Source: an uncultured Caulobacterales bacterium (GTDB lineage: Bacteria > Pseudomonadota > Alphaproteobacteria > Caulobacterales > Caulobacteraceae). From it: a DNA stretch of 64,000 nt. Location of the stretch: the NCBI GenBank assembly GCA_903858185.1, contig CAIOHT010000012.1, positions 124,001-188,000 on the forward strand, read 5' to 3'. Each line of letters opens with the position of its first letter. Position 1 is the first letter of the stretch. Under the pieces are notes generated by a model that had not been told where the DNA came from, made no database searches, and worked only from the letters and a program-made list of their open reading frames with translations. Positions 37,201 through 44,733 of this stretch are shown here, piece after piece. Made by a program: the position numbers and the translations under genes.

Positions 37201-37874
37201 ACATGTACGGCGAGGACCAGATCCGGAAGTTCCTCAAGTACGAGCTGGACCGCTATCTGCGCGCGCGCGGCGGCGAACCGGTCGAGGAGCTGCCGCTCTA
37301 CAAGGTCGAGGGCCAGGGCTACATCCACTACCGCAAGGGCTCGCTGGTCATGTACCGGCTGCAGCGGGAGCTGGGCGAGGACGCCGTCAACCGCGCCCTG
37401 CGCCGGTTGCTGCAGCGGTTCGCCTTCAAGGCCGCGCCCTATCCGACCTCGCTGGATCTGATCGCAGAGCTGCGCGCCGTGGCGCCGGCCGACAAGCAGG
37501 CCCTGATCACCGACCTGTTCGAGAAGATCACCCTCTATGATCTGAAGACCAAGGCCATGACGGTGAAGAAGCGGGCGGACGGCCGGTTTGACGTCAGCCT
37601 GACGGTCGAGGCCAAAAAGGTCTATGCCGACGGCAAGGGCGTGGAGACCGCCTCGCCCATGGCCGAGATGCTGGACGTGGGTCTGTTCACCGCAATGCCG
37701 GGCGACAAGACCTTCGATCGGAGCAAGGTCGTGGTCATGCAGCCGCGGATGATCCGCAGCGGGACCCAGACCCTGACCTTCACCGTCGACAAGGAGCCGA
37801 CCTACGGTGGGGTCGATCCCTACAACTACCTGATCGACCGCAACTCCGATGACAACCTGCTGAAGGCTGGCTAA
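34272..37874 (+). CDS. ABC-2 permease fused to an M1-family metallopeptidase
   Basis: A 1200-residue membrane protein. Roughly residues 1-580 contain two sets of six hydrophobic segments of the ABC-2 permease type (for example FWVAAVIFFLMTF, then a second half starting MDMGQVFGSPAYIVLLAMGLF). A further membrane helix near residue 575-600 leads to a large extracytoplasmic M1 aminopeptidase-like domain with HEIGHQWWAHQ and a downstream SETLAQYSALM. Zinc ligands (HExxH and Glu) are present; the gap to the third ligand is 19 residues instead of the usual 18. GAMEN exopeptidase motif was not obvious. The upstream ATPase gene is its partner. It may couple export with proteolysis at the membrane. 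Confidence 0.9.
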   Translation: MFGKIAGFEFRYQLRNPVFWVAAVIFFLMTFASVTVPQVSIGGGGGGVHKNAPFMIGIIHLILAIFYMFVSTAFVANIVVRDDETGFGGILRSTRISKFDYLYGRFTGAFAAVCLSFLAVPAAIAIGSLMPWVDKETLGPLTVQPFVYAYVVLALPALLLTSSMFFTLATVTRSLMWTYVGVIALLILWTVAGIALDKPEFEKVAAVWEPFGTAAYGLATKYWTVADRNTLVPPLTGALLFNRLFAVALSALFLSSAFLLFRFQSGAQSGKRAKAAKLMATAAPDIAPPPLAALPKARFDAASAWAQLLARTRMDMGQVFGSPAYIVLLAMGLFNSIGALWFATDDTGYGGQIWPVTRALIPPLLGSFSLIPMIIAVYYAGELVWREREKKTHEIVDSTPVPDWAFVGPKTLAISLVLLSTLVISVFAAVIIQALKGYQLFQFGDYLLWYVLPQGIDWLLLAVLAVFFQTLSPHKFVGWGLMVIYLITTITFVNLGFEHNLYNYGGSPGVPLSDMNGQGKFWIGAAWFRVYWSAFAVLLLVLSYALWRRGAETRLWPRLKRLPRRLTGKAGATFALALAVFAGAGVFIYINTNVWNEYRTTIADEEWLADFEKTLISERRFDALPRPKIVSMTLKVDLYPHQPRATTLGSYVVENRTDAPLRDIHLLFDRDVTVKAVSIEGGRPAANPYKRFNYRIFALDTPMLPGERRVITFTTERAQRGFRNRGNETRVVDNGTFLNNAEIAPLLGVERSGLLQDRAKRRKYGLPAELRPAKLGDTASRSFHYLRHDADWVTADITISTVADQTPIAPGYEVSNTVKDGRRTARFVTEAPVLPFFSVQSARYKVSKETYKGVEIAVYYDPHHPWNVERMKTAGKASLDYFQANFSPYQFRQLRFLEFPAYADFAQAFANTMPWSENLGFIADYRDKSKFDLVTYIGAHEIGHQWWAHQIVGADQQGMTSLSETLAQYSALMVMKHMYGEDQIRKFLKYELDRYLRARGGEPVEELPLYKVEGQGYIHYRKGSLVMYRLQRELGEDAVNRALRRLLQRFAFKAAPYPTSLDLIAELRAVAPADKQALITDLFEKITLYDLKTKAMTVKKRADGRFDVSLTVEAKKVYADGKGVETASPMAEMLDVGLFTAMPGDKTFDRSKVVVMQPRMIRSGTQTLTFTVDKEPTYGGVDPYNYLIDRNSDDNLLKAG

Positions 37875-37883
37875 AGCCCGGGC

Positions 37884-39089
37884 ATGACCCAGCCTGCTGC
37901 CGGCCCCCTCGAGGGCCTGACCGTGATCGAGATGGGGACCCTGATCGCGGGTCCCTTCTGTGGCCAGATCCTTGGCGACTTCGGCGCCGAGGTGATCAAG
38001 ATCGAGGACCCTGCGGCGGGCGATCCGATGCGCCAGTGGGGGCGCAGCCTGCCCAAGGGCCACTCGCCCTGGTGGCCGGTGATCGGGCGCAACAAGAAAT
38101 CGGTGACCCTGAACCTGCGCACGCCTGAAGGCCAGGCCATCGCCCGCAAGCTGATCGGCGGCGCCGATGTGCTGGTCGAGAACTTCCGTCCCGGCGCGCT
38201 GGAGAAGTGGGGCCTGGGCTACGACAGTCTGTCAGCAGACAACCCCGGTCTCGTCATGGCCCGCGTCTCCGGCTTCGGCCAGACCGGCCCCTACGCCTCC
38301 CGGGCCGGCTATGCCCTGATCGGCGAGGCGATGGGCGGCCTGCGCTACATCACCGGTGAACCCGACCGCGCCCCGGCGCGGGCCGGGATCTCGGTGGGGG
38401 ACAGTCTTGCGGGTCTGCACGCGGCCCTCGGCACGATGATGGCGCTCCATTCACGCCACCGGACCGGCAAGGGGCAGATCGTCGACGCGGCGATCTACGA
38501 AAGCGTCCTGTCGGTGATGGAGAACCTGATCACCGAGTATGGTCTTACCGGATATGTGCGCGAGCGGTCCGGCTCGGTGTTGCCCGGGATTGCGCCGTCA
38601 AACGCCTATCCGACCCGGGACGGCGCGCTGGTCGTCATCGGCGCCAACCAGGACACGCTGTTCAAGCGGCTTTGCGAGGCCATGGGCCGGCCGGAGCTGT
38701 CCGAGGATCCCCGCTATGCCGGCCATGCGGCGCGCGGTGAGAACCAGACCGGGCTGGACGCCCTGATCGGCAGCTGGACCGCGACCCTCGACGCTGACGC
38801 CCTGCTGGCGCTGATGGAGGAAAAGGGCGTCGCCGCCGGCCGGGTCTATCGCGCCCCGGACATGCTGGCCGACCCGCAGTTCGCCGCCCGCGACGCCATC
38901 GTCGAGGTCCCGCATCCGGTGTTCGGCGCGGTAAAGATGCAGAACGCCTTCCCGAAGCTCACCGATACGCCCGGCGCGGTGCGCTGGCCGGGCCCGGCGC
39001 TCGGCGAGCATACCAATGCAGTGCTGATCGCGCGGGCCGGGTTGTCGGCGGATGATGTCGTGGCGCTGCGGGGCCGGGGCATCGTCTAG
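37884..39089 (+). CDS. CaiB/BaiF-family (class III) CoA-transferase
   Basis: A 401-residue class III CoA-transferase. N-terminal LEGLTVIEMGTLIAGPFCGQILGDFGAEVIKIE is the family hallmark, with NKKSVTLNLRTPEGQ, RVSGFGQTGPYASRAGYALIGEAMGG and AGRVYRAPDMLADPQFAARD further on. These enzymes move CoA between carboxylic acids such as formyl, carnitine or acyl substrates. Substrate here is unknown. It starts 9 bp after the permease-peptidase stop. Confidence 0.92.
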   Translation: MTQPAAGPLEGLTVIEMGTLIAGPFCGQILGDFGAEVIKIEDPAAGDPMRQWGRSLPKGHSPWWPVIGRNKKSVTLNLRTPEGQAIARKLIGGADVLVENFRPGALEKWGLGYDSLSADNPGLVMARVSGFGQTGPYASRAGYALIGEAMGGLRYITGEPDRAPARAGISVGDSLAGLHAALGTMMALHSRHRTGKGQIVDAAIYESVLSVMENLITEYGLTGYVRERSGSVLPGIAPSNAYPTRDGALVVIGANQDTLFKRLCEAMGRPELSEDPRYAGHAARGENQTGLDALIGSWTATLDADALLALMEEKGVAAGRVYRAPDMLADPQFAARDAIVEVPHPVFGAVKMQNAFPKLTDTPGAVRWPGPALGEHTNAVLIARAGLSADDVVALRGRGIV

Positions 39090-39096
39090 GTCCGGC

Positions 39097-39486
39097 CTAA
39101 CGCCCCTTGGCCTCGGCGAGGGCGCGGACAATCTGGTGGACGTTGTAGGGCTTGCGCACGATCGGAGCGTCATAGCCTTCCGGCGCGCCGCGCTCGCCAT
39201 AGCCCGTGGCGAAGACGAACGGTGTGCCGCGGGCGTGCAGCGCCGCGGCCAGCGGCTCGACGGACTCGCCGTTGAGATTGGCATCCAGCACGGCTGCGTC
39301 GATCTGCAGGTCCAGCATGGCCATCGCCTCGCCGAGTTCCGCTGCGCGCCCGACCACGATGGCGCCGGCCTCGACGTGCCCGGCCTCAAGTTCCATGGCC
39401 AGCAGGACCGCGTCCTCGACGACCAGCAGGCGCAAGCCCTCGACGCCGCCGTGGGCGCCTTCTGGCAGGCCCTGGGAGGCGGCCCA
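39097..39486 (-). pseudogene. Receiver domain in shifted frame, 3' part of hybrid kinase
   Basis: The coding sense of this stretch is a CheY-like receiver (LRLLVVEDAVLLAMELE with acidic pocket, VLDANLNGES with phospho-Asp, FVFATGY, IVRKPY with the conserved Lys). It has no plausible start: no ATG in frame before the domain, and the only candidate, TTG at 39435, begins inside the first strand. The upstream kinase reads in the other frame up to about 39490. One extra base between 39435 and 39500 would split an originally fused kinase-receiver protein, the layout common among HWE kinases. Confidence 0.6.
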
Positions 39487-41020
39487 TGCCCGGAGCCGGC
39501 CCGGCGTCGATGGCAGGCGTGGCCTCGACCGGATCGGCGATCGCGCGGAGGGCGGCGCGCAGCACGACGCACACGCCCTCGGTGCGATAGTCGACGCGGC
39601 ACTCTCCGCCCAGCTCGCGCCCGGTGACCTGGTCGAGGAGGGCCGAACCAAAGCCGCGCCGTTCGGGCGACGTCACCGGCGGCCCGCCGTGCTCGACCCA
39701 GCACAGGGTGAAGCCCCCGTCGGCCGATCGCTCCCAGGTGACCTCGACCCGGCCGGCCTCGACCGAAAGGGCGCCGTACTTCACCGCGTTGGTGGCCAGT
39801 TCGTGCAGGGCCAGCGAGATGGCGTTCGCCGCGCGGGGCGTCAGGATCACGTCCGGGCCTTCCCAGCGCGCCTGGCCGGGCGCCAGTCCGCCCAGCTCCG
39901 CCGCCGCGATGTGGGCCAGGCTGGCGCCACGCCAGCGGGTCGCGGTCAGCAGCTCATGCGCAGACGCCATGGCCTTCAGTCGGCCGGCGAACGCCGCCAG
40001 GAAGCCCTCGGTCGAGGTCGTGCGGCGGGCCGATTGCGCCGCGAGCGACTGGACGGCCGCCAGCACGTTCTTCACGCGGTGGTCGAGCTCGGCCAGGAGG
40101 GTCTCGCGGCGCTCTTCCTCCGCCTTGCGCTCGGTGATGTCCCGGACGACGCCGACAATTCGCCGGGGCGCCTCGCTGCCGTCGGGCACTACCACCCCCG
40201 ATCCCTGAACCCAGCGCTCGCGGCCGTCGTCAGGCCGGATGATCCGGTATTCGGCGCTGTAGCGCCCTGCGCCGCGCAGGCCCTGTTCGACGGTCTTCTT
40301 CAGGCCGGCGACGTCGTCGGGATGCACGAGCCGGAACGCGAGGTCGCCACCCACGCCCCTGGCCGTGCCGGACCCGGCTCCGGTGATCGCGCGCATGCGC
40401 TCGCTGATCACCATCCGGTCGCGGGCGGTGTCCCACTCGAACTCGCCAAGGCCCGCGGCATCCAGCGCCAGCTCGACCCGGCTGTGGTCGAGCCGCGCGC
40501 GGCGTTCGGCGTCAATCGTCTCGGCGTCATGCGCCAGCATCTCGCTGGCGAGCGCGGCCAGATCCTCAAGCGCCAGCCGCTCGGCCTCGGTATGGGCCGC
40601 ATGGGGTTCGGGGTCGCCGACCGACAGGACGCCGATCACCTCGCCGCCCGGCGCCAGCAGCGGCGCGCCGGCGTAAAAGCGGACATCGACCCCGTCGAAG
40701 CTTCGCAGATGCGCGGCGAACAGCGGGTCCGCCTGGATATCGTCGCTGACAAGCGTCCGCGGATTGCGCACCATGAAGTCGGCGATGCTGCCGGCGCGCG
40801 GGTACGGACCGCCCGGCACGCCGATGCGCGCCTTGTGCCAGAGGCGGTCCTCGTCGACGAGCACGACGGCGGCTCGGGGCGCGCGCAGGATCATGGCGGC
40901 CATCCGGGCGATCCGGTCGAAACGGCGGTCCGGCCCGCTGTCGAGCGCGTGCAGTGACCGCAACGCCCTCAGCCGCGCGGCTTCGTTCATCGCGGGGGCC
41001 TGAAGCGCAGCATCGTCCAC
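39386..41020 (-). CDS. HWE-family histidine kinase (GAF-PAS), probably frameshifted hybrid
   Basis: A sensor kinase of 544 codons in its present frame. Residues about 25-165 are a GAF domain, 180-300 a PAS/PAC (ends VVRDITERK), and 300-490 an HWE kinase: H-box ELDHRVKNVLAAVQSLA, N-box LALHELATNAVKYGALS, and the WxE motif in CWVEHGG, with GFGSALLDQV. The last 45 residues (RLPGPARRRPRRRRG...) are an Arg-rich out-of-frame read of receiver-domain DNA. No membrane segments, so it is cytosolic. Two starts, 41020 and 40990, are possible. Confidence 0.85.
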   Translation of the reverse strand: MDDAALQAPAMNEAARLRALRSLHALDSGPDRRFDRIARMAAMILRAPRAAVVLVDEDRLWHKARIGVPGGPYPRAGSIADFMVRNPRTLVSDDIQADPLFAAHLRSFDGVDVRFYAGAPLLAPGGEVIGVLSVGDPEPHAAHTEAERLALEDLAALASEMLAHDAETIDAERRARLDHSRVELALDAAGLGEFEWDTARDRMVISERMRAITGAGSGTARGVGGDLAFRLVHPDDVAGLKKTVEQGLRGAGRYSAEYRIIRPDDGRERWVQGSGVVVPDGSEAPRRIVGVVRDITERKAEEERRETLLAELDHRVKNVLAAVQSLAAQSARRTTSTEGFLAAFAGRLKAMASAHELLTATRWRGASLAHIAAAELGGLAPGQARWEGPDVILTPRAANAISLALHELATNAVKYGALSVEAGRVEVTWERSADGGFTLCWVEHGGPPVTSPERRGFGSALLDQVTGRELGGECRVDYRTEGVCVVLRAALRAIADPVEATPAIDAGPAPGMGRLPGPARRRPRRRRGLAPAGRRGRGPAGHGT

Positions 41021-41098
41021 AGACTCACCATAGCGGGCAACCCGCGCGCACGCGACAGGCGAGAATTCGTGGCGCCGGGGGCCTTGTATGGCTAGGAT

Positions 41099-41123
41099 GG
41101 AACCCGATCTAACGCGTTGCGTT
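41099..41123 (+). promoter_or_regulatory. Sigma-EcfG promoter of DUF883 gene
   Basis: Exact GGAAC (41099-41103), 16-base spacer, CGTT (41120-41123): the GSR sigma consensus. It is 66 bases before the DUF883 start and in the right orientation. Confidence 0.8.
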
Positions 41124-41188
41124 CCCGGTCAGTCCCCCCGCTTGGAGGGCGGCCGGCTCCGGCGCGCCCACGATCACGGAGTTTCCCC

Positions 41189-41536
41189 ATGTCCACCAAC
41201 GCCTCAACCCCGACCACCCGTGAAGCCGACCAGGTCAAGTCTGACCTGAAGAGCGCCGCCAAACACGCCGAGCGAAGCTTCATCGAGGCCGCCGACCAGG
41301 CGCGCGACCGTCTGACCGAAGCGGCCCACCGCACCGAAGCGGCCGTCCGCGAAGGGATGGAGACGCTACGCGCCCAGAGCCGCGCCTACACCGACACGGC
41401 GACGGCCCAGTTTGATGACGCCCAGCGCTATGTCGTCGAGAAGGTCAAGGAACGTCCCGTGACCGCCACACTCGCCGGGATCGGCGTGGGTGTGTTGATC
41501 GGCCTGCTCCTCTCCAGCCGGGGCGATCGCCGCTGA
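41189..41536 (+). CDS. DUF883 (ElaB/YqjD-like) membrane-anchored protein
   Basis: A 115-residue protein with a long charged helical region (TREADQVKSDLKSAAKHAERSF, then ARDRLTEAAHRTEAAVREGME) and one C-terminal glycine-rich membrane helix (LAGIGVGVLIGLLL). This is the ElaB/YqjD/DUF883 layout; E. coli members are stationary-phase proteins that tether ribosomes to the inner membrane. CGGAG precedes the ATG at 41189. It has a sigma-EcfG promoter and overlaps the next ATG by one base (TGATG). Confidence 0.88.
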   Translation: MSTNASTPTTREADQVKSDLKSAAKHAERSFIEAADQARDRLTEAAHRTEAAVREGMETLRAQSRAYTDTATAQFDDAQRYVVEKVKERPVTATLAGIGVGVLIGLLLSSRGDRR

Positions 41537-41931
41537 TGATGGAACGGACGCTGATGGCTGTCGCGGCTGCCGCCGCTATCGCCGCCGCCGCAGCCGCCGG
41601 CGTCTTTTCGGCCTTCTTCGCCCTCTTCGCCTTCATCCAGCCTTACGTCGGTACGCCCGGCGCGGCCGCGATCATCGCCGGTTGCTCGGCGCTGGTCGTG
41701 GCGGCAGCCGGGTTCGCCGCCGCCCGCAAGGCCGAAGGGGATCGCAAGCCCGGCCCGGCGCCGGTCGCTGACGCCTCCCTGATCGACACGATCATGACGG
41801 TGGTCCGGGACCGGCCGCTGCTCTCGGCAGGCGCCGCCGTCGCGGCCGGGGTCTACGCCCTGCGCAATCCGCAGCTAGCCGCCGCCGTGATCCGCGCCTT
41901 CATGGACAAGCCGCCGCACGGCCGGAACTGA
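41536..41931 (+). CDS. Hydrophobic membrane protein, function unknown
   Basis: A 131-residue protein with an Ala-rich first membrane helix (TLMAVAAAAAIAAAAAAGVFSAFFALFAFI), a second (AAAIIAGCSALVVAAAGFAAA), a short polar loop, and a third weaker one near residue 100 (LLSAGAAVAAGVYAL). The position after a DUF883 gene matches YqjD-YqjE-like pairs (phage-holin-superfamily-like membrane proteins), but the similarity is only in layout. Translation is coupled to the upstream gene; start may be the second Met. Confidence 0.75.
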   Translation: MMERTLMAVAAAAAIAAAAAAGVFSAFFALFAFIQPYVGTPGAAAIIAGCSALVVAAAGFAAARKAEGDRKPGPAPVADASLIDTIMTVVRDRPLLSAGAAVAAGVYALRNPQLAAAVIRAFMDKPPHGRN

Positions 41932-41979
41932 CACCGTCGCGGCGCGCTTCTCTCCGGACCCTGTCTTCCGGAGCGCGCC

Positions 41980-42648
41980 ATGTTCATTCTCCCCGAGCTG
42001 CCCTATCGGCCTGACGCCCTGGCCCCGGTGATCTCCGCCGAAACCCTGCGGTTTCACCACGGCAAGCATCACAAGACCTACGTCGAGACGCTGAACGGGC
42101 TGCTCGAAGCGACCGGCGAGTCTCCGGACAGTCTCGAGCAGGTCGTCCGCGACGCCGCCCGAGACGTCGCCCGGGTCAAGCGCTTCAACAATGCCGCCCA
42201 GGCCTGGAACCACGGCTTCTTCTGGGACGCCATGTCGCCTCGAGGCGGGGCGCCGACCGGGGCGCTGGCCGCGGCTATCGAGGCCGGTTTCGGCGGGCTC
42301 TCTGACCTGAAGGCGACCTTCGTCAGGACCGGCGTTGAGCATTTCGGGTCAGGCTGGGTCTGGTTGCTGGCCGAGGGTAGCGAGATCAGGGTTGTGGCGA
42401 CCCATGACGCCGATGGGCCGTTGACGCTGGACGGCGCCGTACCGCTGACCGTCTGCGACCTCTGGGAACATGCCTACTATCTCGACCATCAGAACGACCG
42501 GAAGGGGTTCCTCGAAGCCTGGTTCGACGGCCTGCTGAACTGGGAACTGGCCAGCGAACAGTATGCCGTCGCGCAGGGCCATGGCGCGGCCTGGGCCTAT
42601 CCGGCGCCGGTGTCCGCCGAAGGAACGGCGCGCGACGCGAGGCGTTGA
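41980..42648 (+). CDS. sodB: Iron superoxide dismutase
   Basis: A 222-residue Fe/Mn SOD that disproportionates superoxide. Metal ligands lie in TLRFHHGKHHKTYV (His26), WNHGFFW, and DLWEHAYY (Asp and His). FNNAAQAWNH carries the Gln in the position typical of iron enzymes. Cytoplasmic. The C-terminal tail after QYAVAQG is longer than usual, and its DNA carries the promoter of the next gene. A near-consensus GGAAC-N16-CGCT lies upstream at 41924, so it may also be expressed from the DUF883 promoter. Confidence 0.92.
   Translation: MFILPELPYRPDALAPVISAETLRFHHGKHHKTYVETLNGLLEATGESPDSLEQVVRDAARDVARVKRFNNAAQAWNHGFFWDAMSPRGGAPTGALAAAIEAGFGGLSDLKATFVRTGVEHFGSGWVWLLAEGSEIRVVATHDADGPLTLDGAVPLTVCDLWEHAYYLDHQNDRKGFLEAWFDGLLNWELASEQYAVAQGHGAAWAYPAPVSAEGTARDARR
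42622..42646 (+). promoter_or_regulatory. Sigma-EcfG promoter of DUF1328 gene
   Basis: Exact GGAAC (42622-42626), 16-base spacer, CGTT (42643-42646), located inside the last codons of sodB, 54 bases before the DUF1328 start. Confidence 0.8.
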
Positions 42649-42699
42649 GCGTTCCAAGGGCTGTTCAGGACTGCCTGATCCAGACGGGAGACAAGCACT

Positions 42700-42870
42700 A
42701 TGCTCAGATGGGCGCTTACATTTCTGGTCGTCGCACTTATCGCGGGGTTCCTCGGCTTCGGGGGTCTCGCAGGCACGGCGGTCGATATCGCCAGGATCCT
42801 GTTCTTCATCTTCCTGGTGCTGTTCCTGGTTTCCACCGTGATGCACCTGGTCAGGGGCCGCGCGCCATAG
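42700..42870 (+). CDS. DUF1328 (YtjA-like) small membrane protein
   Basis: A 56-residue protein read directly from the [23 protein letters not shown], then [20 protein letters not shown], ending [10 protein letters not shown]. It is two membrane helices with the [16 protein letters not shown] motif of the DUF1328/YtjA family, often stress-induced. GGGAG is 10 bases before the ATG. It has its own sigma-EcfG promoter and is followed by a strong terminator. Confidence 0.88.
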   Translation: MLRWALTFLVVALIAGFLGFGGLAGTAVDIARILFFIFLVLFLVSTVMHLVRGRAP

Positions 42871-42893
42871 GGCGCCGGCTTCAGGCATGACGT

Positions 42894-42927
42894 CAGGCGG
42901 CGGGGGCTCATCCCCCCGCCGCTTTTC
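42894..42927 (+). terminator. Rho-independent terminator after DUF1328 gene
   Basis: A GCGGCGGGGG / CCCCCCGCCGC stem with a CTCAT loop is followed by TTTTCGTT on the plus strand. It closes the DUF883-sodB-DUF1328 block and faces the end of the metallophosphoesterase gene. Confidence 0.85.
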
Positions 42928-42934
42928 GTTGGAA

Positions 42935-43729
42935 TCAGGCCCTGGCGGGCCGCCGGTCGATCGACCAGGTGCGCCAGGTCTCGAAGTGCGAGCCTGTCCA
43001 GGCCAGGGCAGTCACCCTGATGATGGCCTCGTCGACCTCGATGCAGTTGAAGCCGATCGGGGCGTCGCGCTCGCGGATCGACAGCGTACTCGCGCCCACC
43101 GCCCAGGTGTGTCCGTCGCCGCCCGGATAGGGCAGGACGAACGGCGCGTGCACGTGGCCTGTCAGCACCAGATCCACACCGCCCTGCGACAGGGCGACGG
43201 CGGCCTCGTGCCCGCCATGGACCTGGCCGCTCATCGGCCCGCCGATCATCTCGACCAGCGGGTGGTGGCAGGCCACGACCTTCAGGGCGCCGGCGGGTTC
43301 GTTTGCAAGGGCGCTGACCGCGCTGCTGACCTGCCGCGCCGATATGGCCCCTTTGGACCAGTTGGTCCGCAGTTGCACCCCGCGGGCGGTGTTGATGGAG
43401 GCCACGGCCAGTCCTGCCCGCCGGAGCGGCGTGGACGGCAGGGGCCCGAAATGCCGTTCGTAGCGCTTCCACGGCGCGAACAGCCGCTTCATCAGACTGA
43501 AGTAGGGCGTGTCGTGATTGCCTGGCACGACCAGCGAATCGACGGCGAGGCTATGGATCCAGCGCCGCGCTGCGAGAAACTCGGTCTCGGATCCGTCCCG
43601 GGTGACGTCGCCTGTAATGATCGCCAGGTCGGGACGGGTCCGGGCGATCCAGGCCGCCGTCGCGCCGACCGCGTCCCTGTGCTCGCCGCCGAAATGAATG
43701 TCGGACAGATGGACCAGGCGAAGGGTCAC
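42935..43729 (-). CDS. Metallophosphoesterase
   Basis: A 264-residue calcineurin-like phosphoesterase. The metal-binding set is DIH (Asp10, His12), GDVTRDG, GNHDTPYF, HHPLV and GHVHAPF. Class III phosphodiesterases (CpdA-like) and UDP-diacylglucosamine-hydrolase-like enzymes share this fold; the substrate is unknown. It overlaps the diacylglycerol-kinase gene's stop by four bases (43726-43729), so both belong to one stress-controlled operon and might act successively on phospholipid-derived substrates. That pairing is only suggested by the context. Confidence 0.88.
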   Translation of the reverse strand: MTLRLVHLSDIHFGGEHRDAVGATAAWIARTRPDLAIITGDVTRDGSETEFLAARRWIHSLAVDSLVVPGNHDTPYFSLMKRLFAPWKRYERHFGPLPSTPLRRAGLAVASINTARGVQLRTNWSKGAISARQVSSAVSALANEPAGALKVVACHHPLVEMIGGPMSGQVHGGHEAAVALSQGGVDLVLTGHVHAPFVLPYPGGDGHTWAVGASTLSIRERDAPIGFNCIEVDEAIIRVTALAWTGSHFETWRTWSIDRRPARA

Positions 43730-44595
43730 GCGACCGTCCCCGGTTCACGCGGGACGAGCGCGCGGAAGGCCACCGGCTTGAACCGGAAGCTGACGATCCG
43801 CCCCAGCCGTGTGGGCTCGCCGTCCAGCACGGCGGGGATGCGTCCGGTGGCCCAGGCGGCGCCGGCGCGGATGCGGGTGACCTCCACCGTCTGGTCGGAG
43901 CGCCAGTCCCCGAGCGCGGCGCGGAAGCCCAGCCGGAAGATCTCCAGCGCCCCCCCGGGGTCGATGGCGGCGGCCTCGAGATAGCCCTCGTCGTCGTCCA
44001 TGGCGCTTGAGACCAGCGGGCACATCAGCGCCAGCGCCTCGGCCTTGGCGCGCGGCCGACCCTCCAGCCTGAAGCGCAACCGGCTCGAAAAGGCGCGCCG
44101 CAGCGCCGCCCGCGCTCGTATCAGAGCCCCGCTCAGGTCGCCGCGGCGGGCTGCTTCCCGCGCCTCGGCCCAAAGCGCCGGAGACCCCAGGATGGCCGCA
44201 ACATAGAAGGCCCTGCCGGCGATCACGCCGCCGGACACCGGCTTGACGACGCCGTCCTCCATAATGTCCGCGAGGGCGGTTTTCCAGTCCCGACCGCCAT
44301 AGAGGGCGTTTGGCAGCATGTTCATCGTCCCGCCGGGCAGCGGCGCGACCAGCGGTCCTCCGGGGCCGCACAGTTCCGCCGCGGCGCGCGCGGTCCCGTC
44401 GCCGGCGACGGTGACCAGGAGGTCGGGGCCTGTGTCGAGCGCGGCCTGCAGGCAGGCCACCAGCCCGGCCTCGCCCGGGACCGTGACCTGGCCATGCAGC
44501 CCCGCCGCGGCAAGGATGCGTTCGGCTTCCGCCACGGAGTCCGGGCCCGCACTGCCCGAGGCGGGGTTCACCACAATGGCGATCCGCTTGAACAC
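43726..44595 (-). CDS. Diacylglycerol kinase-family lipid kinase
   Basis: A 289-residue DAGK catalytic-domain protein (DgkB/YegS type). FKRIAIVVNPASGS opens the fold, and TVAGDGTARAAAE is the GGDGT-like ATP motif, here GDGT; PLPGGTMNMLPNALYG follows. It should phosphorylate a lipid such as diacylglycerol with ATP. The start is uncertain: GTG at 44595 has GGGAGG six bases upstream and begins the fold; GTG at 44619 is the alternative. A sigma-EcfG promoter lies upstream on the same strand. Confidence 0.83.
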   Translation of the reverse strand: MFKRIAIVVNPASGSAGPDSVAEAERILAAAGLHGQVTVPGEAGLVACLQAALDTGPDLLVTVAGDGTARAAAELCGPGGPLVAPLPGGTMNMLPNALYGGRDWKTALADIMEDGVVKPVSGGVIAGRAFYVAAILGSPALWAEAREAARRGDLSGALIRARAALRRAFSSRLRFRLEGRPRAKAEALALMCPLVSSAMDDDEGYLEAAAIDPGGALEIFRLGFRAALGDWRSDQTVEVTRIRAGAAWATGRIPAVLDGEPTRLGRIVSFRFKPVAFRALVPREPGTVA

Positions 44596-44652
44596 GGCCG
44601 CCTCCCGACTGGCTTTCACGTTGATTGGTCTCCCTCGTCCCGTCCGCAGCCT

Positions 44653-44678
44653 AACGGTCAGGGCGCCCTGCATGTTCC
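44653..44678 (-). promoter_or_regulatory. Sigma-EcfG promoter of lipid-kinase operon
   Basis: On the minus strand GGAAC (44678-44674), 17-base spacer, CGTT (44656-44653). It faces the lipid-kinase gene, back to back with the promoter at 44685. Confidence 0.72.
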
Positions 44679-44684
44679 GTTCAT

Positions 44685-44709
44685 GGAACCCGAAGCGAGC
44701 CCGAACGTT
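44685..44709 (+). promoter_or_regulatory. Sigma-EcfG promoter of lipoprotein-OmpA operon
   Basis: Exact GGAAC (44685-44689), 16-base spacer, CGTT (44706-44709), 25 bases before the lipoprotein start. Confidence 0.8.
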
Positions 44710-44733
44710 GGCAAATCGCACGAGGAGCAGCCG

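Noticed and set aside
34191..38063. A 1290-codon open frame antisense to the permease-peptidase gene, and similar long antisense frames at 7379-9367, 47636-49213, 52978-55146 and 58030-60216
   Set aside because: They lie opposite genes with complete catalytic motifs, have Arg/Gly/His-rich low-complexity composition and no recognisable domains; in GC-rich DNA such frames arise from stop-codon scarcity.
41924..41948. A further EcfG-like promoter before sodB (GGAAC-N16-CGCT)
   Set aside because: One mismatch in the -10 element; not counted among the seven exact sites, although it could be weakly active.
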